Source: JAWWBG01 sp033721095 (lineage in GTDB: Bacteria > Actinomycetota > Nitriliruptoria > Nitriliruptorales > Nitriliruptoraceae). Taken from it: a DNA stretch of 5,385 nt. Positions 5,378-5,385 of this stretch are shown piece by piece. The DNA lies in the NCBI GenBank assembly GCA_033721095.1, contig JAWWBG010000172.1, positions 1 through 5,385 on the forward strand, written 5' to 3'. The translations under genes and the position numbers were made by a program. The notes beneath the pieces were generated by a model that did not search any database, had not been told where the DNA came from, and worked only from the letters and a program-made list of their open reading frames with translations. Each line of letters opens with the position of its first letter. Positions within the stretch are counted from its first letter, which is position 1.

Positions 5378-5385
5378 TGGTGGCC

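Overview
The window comes from a high-GC actinobacterium-like chromosome. Base composition is strongly GC-biased with G/C third positions. One protein ends in an LPATG cell-wall sorting signal, one has a lipobox, and the AlkB, TetR and small membrane proteins are all of actinobacterial character. The genus cannot be fixed from the sequence; an Acidimicrobiia or Nocardioides-like host would fit equally well.

Layout, left to right. (1) Positions 1-1009, minus strand: alkane 1-monooxygenase (alkB), with its C-terminal end outside the window. It has its own well-formed promoter covered by nested inverted repeats. (2) 1163-1558, minus: a small four-helix membrane protein, read from a TTG start behind a strong Shine-Dalgarno. 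(3) 1600-2214, plus: a TetR-family regulator divergent from gene 2; the 41-bp gap holds an operator-like array of half-sites. (4) 2269-3381, minus: a secreted alpha/beta hydrolase with a full catalytic triad and a C-terminal LPATG anchor. (5) 3546-4685, plus: a putative Fe(II)/2-oxoglutarate oxygenase of the AsaB/CmcJ/GA4-desaturase-like family. It is transcribed away from gene 4 and preceded by two tandem 20-bp palindromes at a probably leaderless promoter. (6) 4694-5377, minus: an acidic lipoprotein of unknown function, convergent with gene 5 (8 bp between stop codons).

Function. AlkB hydroxylates alkanes at the inner membrane. The TetR protein probably represses itself and the divergent four-helix gene. 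The surface hydrolase and the CmcJ-like oxygenase are further enzymes for hydrophobic or small organic substrates, but nothing in the sequence proves that they share a pathway with AlkB. The most striking non-coding signals are three separate operator arrays (alkB, TetR/membrane protein, oxygenase). Each is built on a different half-site, which suggests three regulators, only one of which is a candidate inside this window. I see no RNA genes, insertion sequences or CRISPR array.
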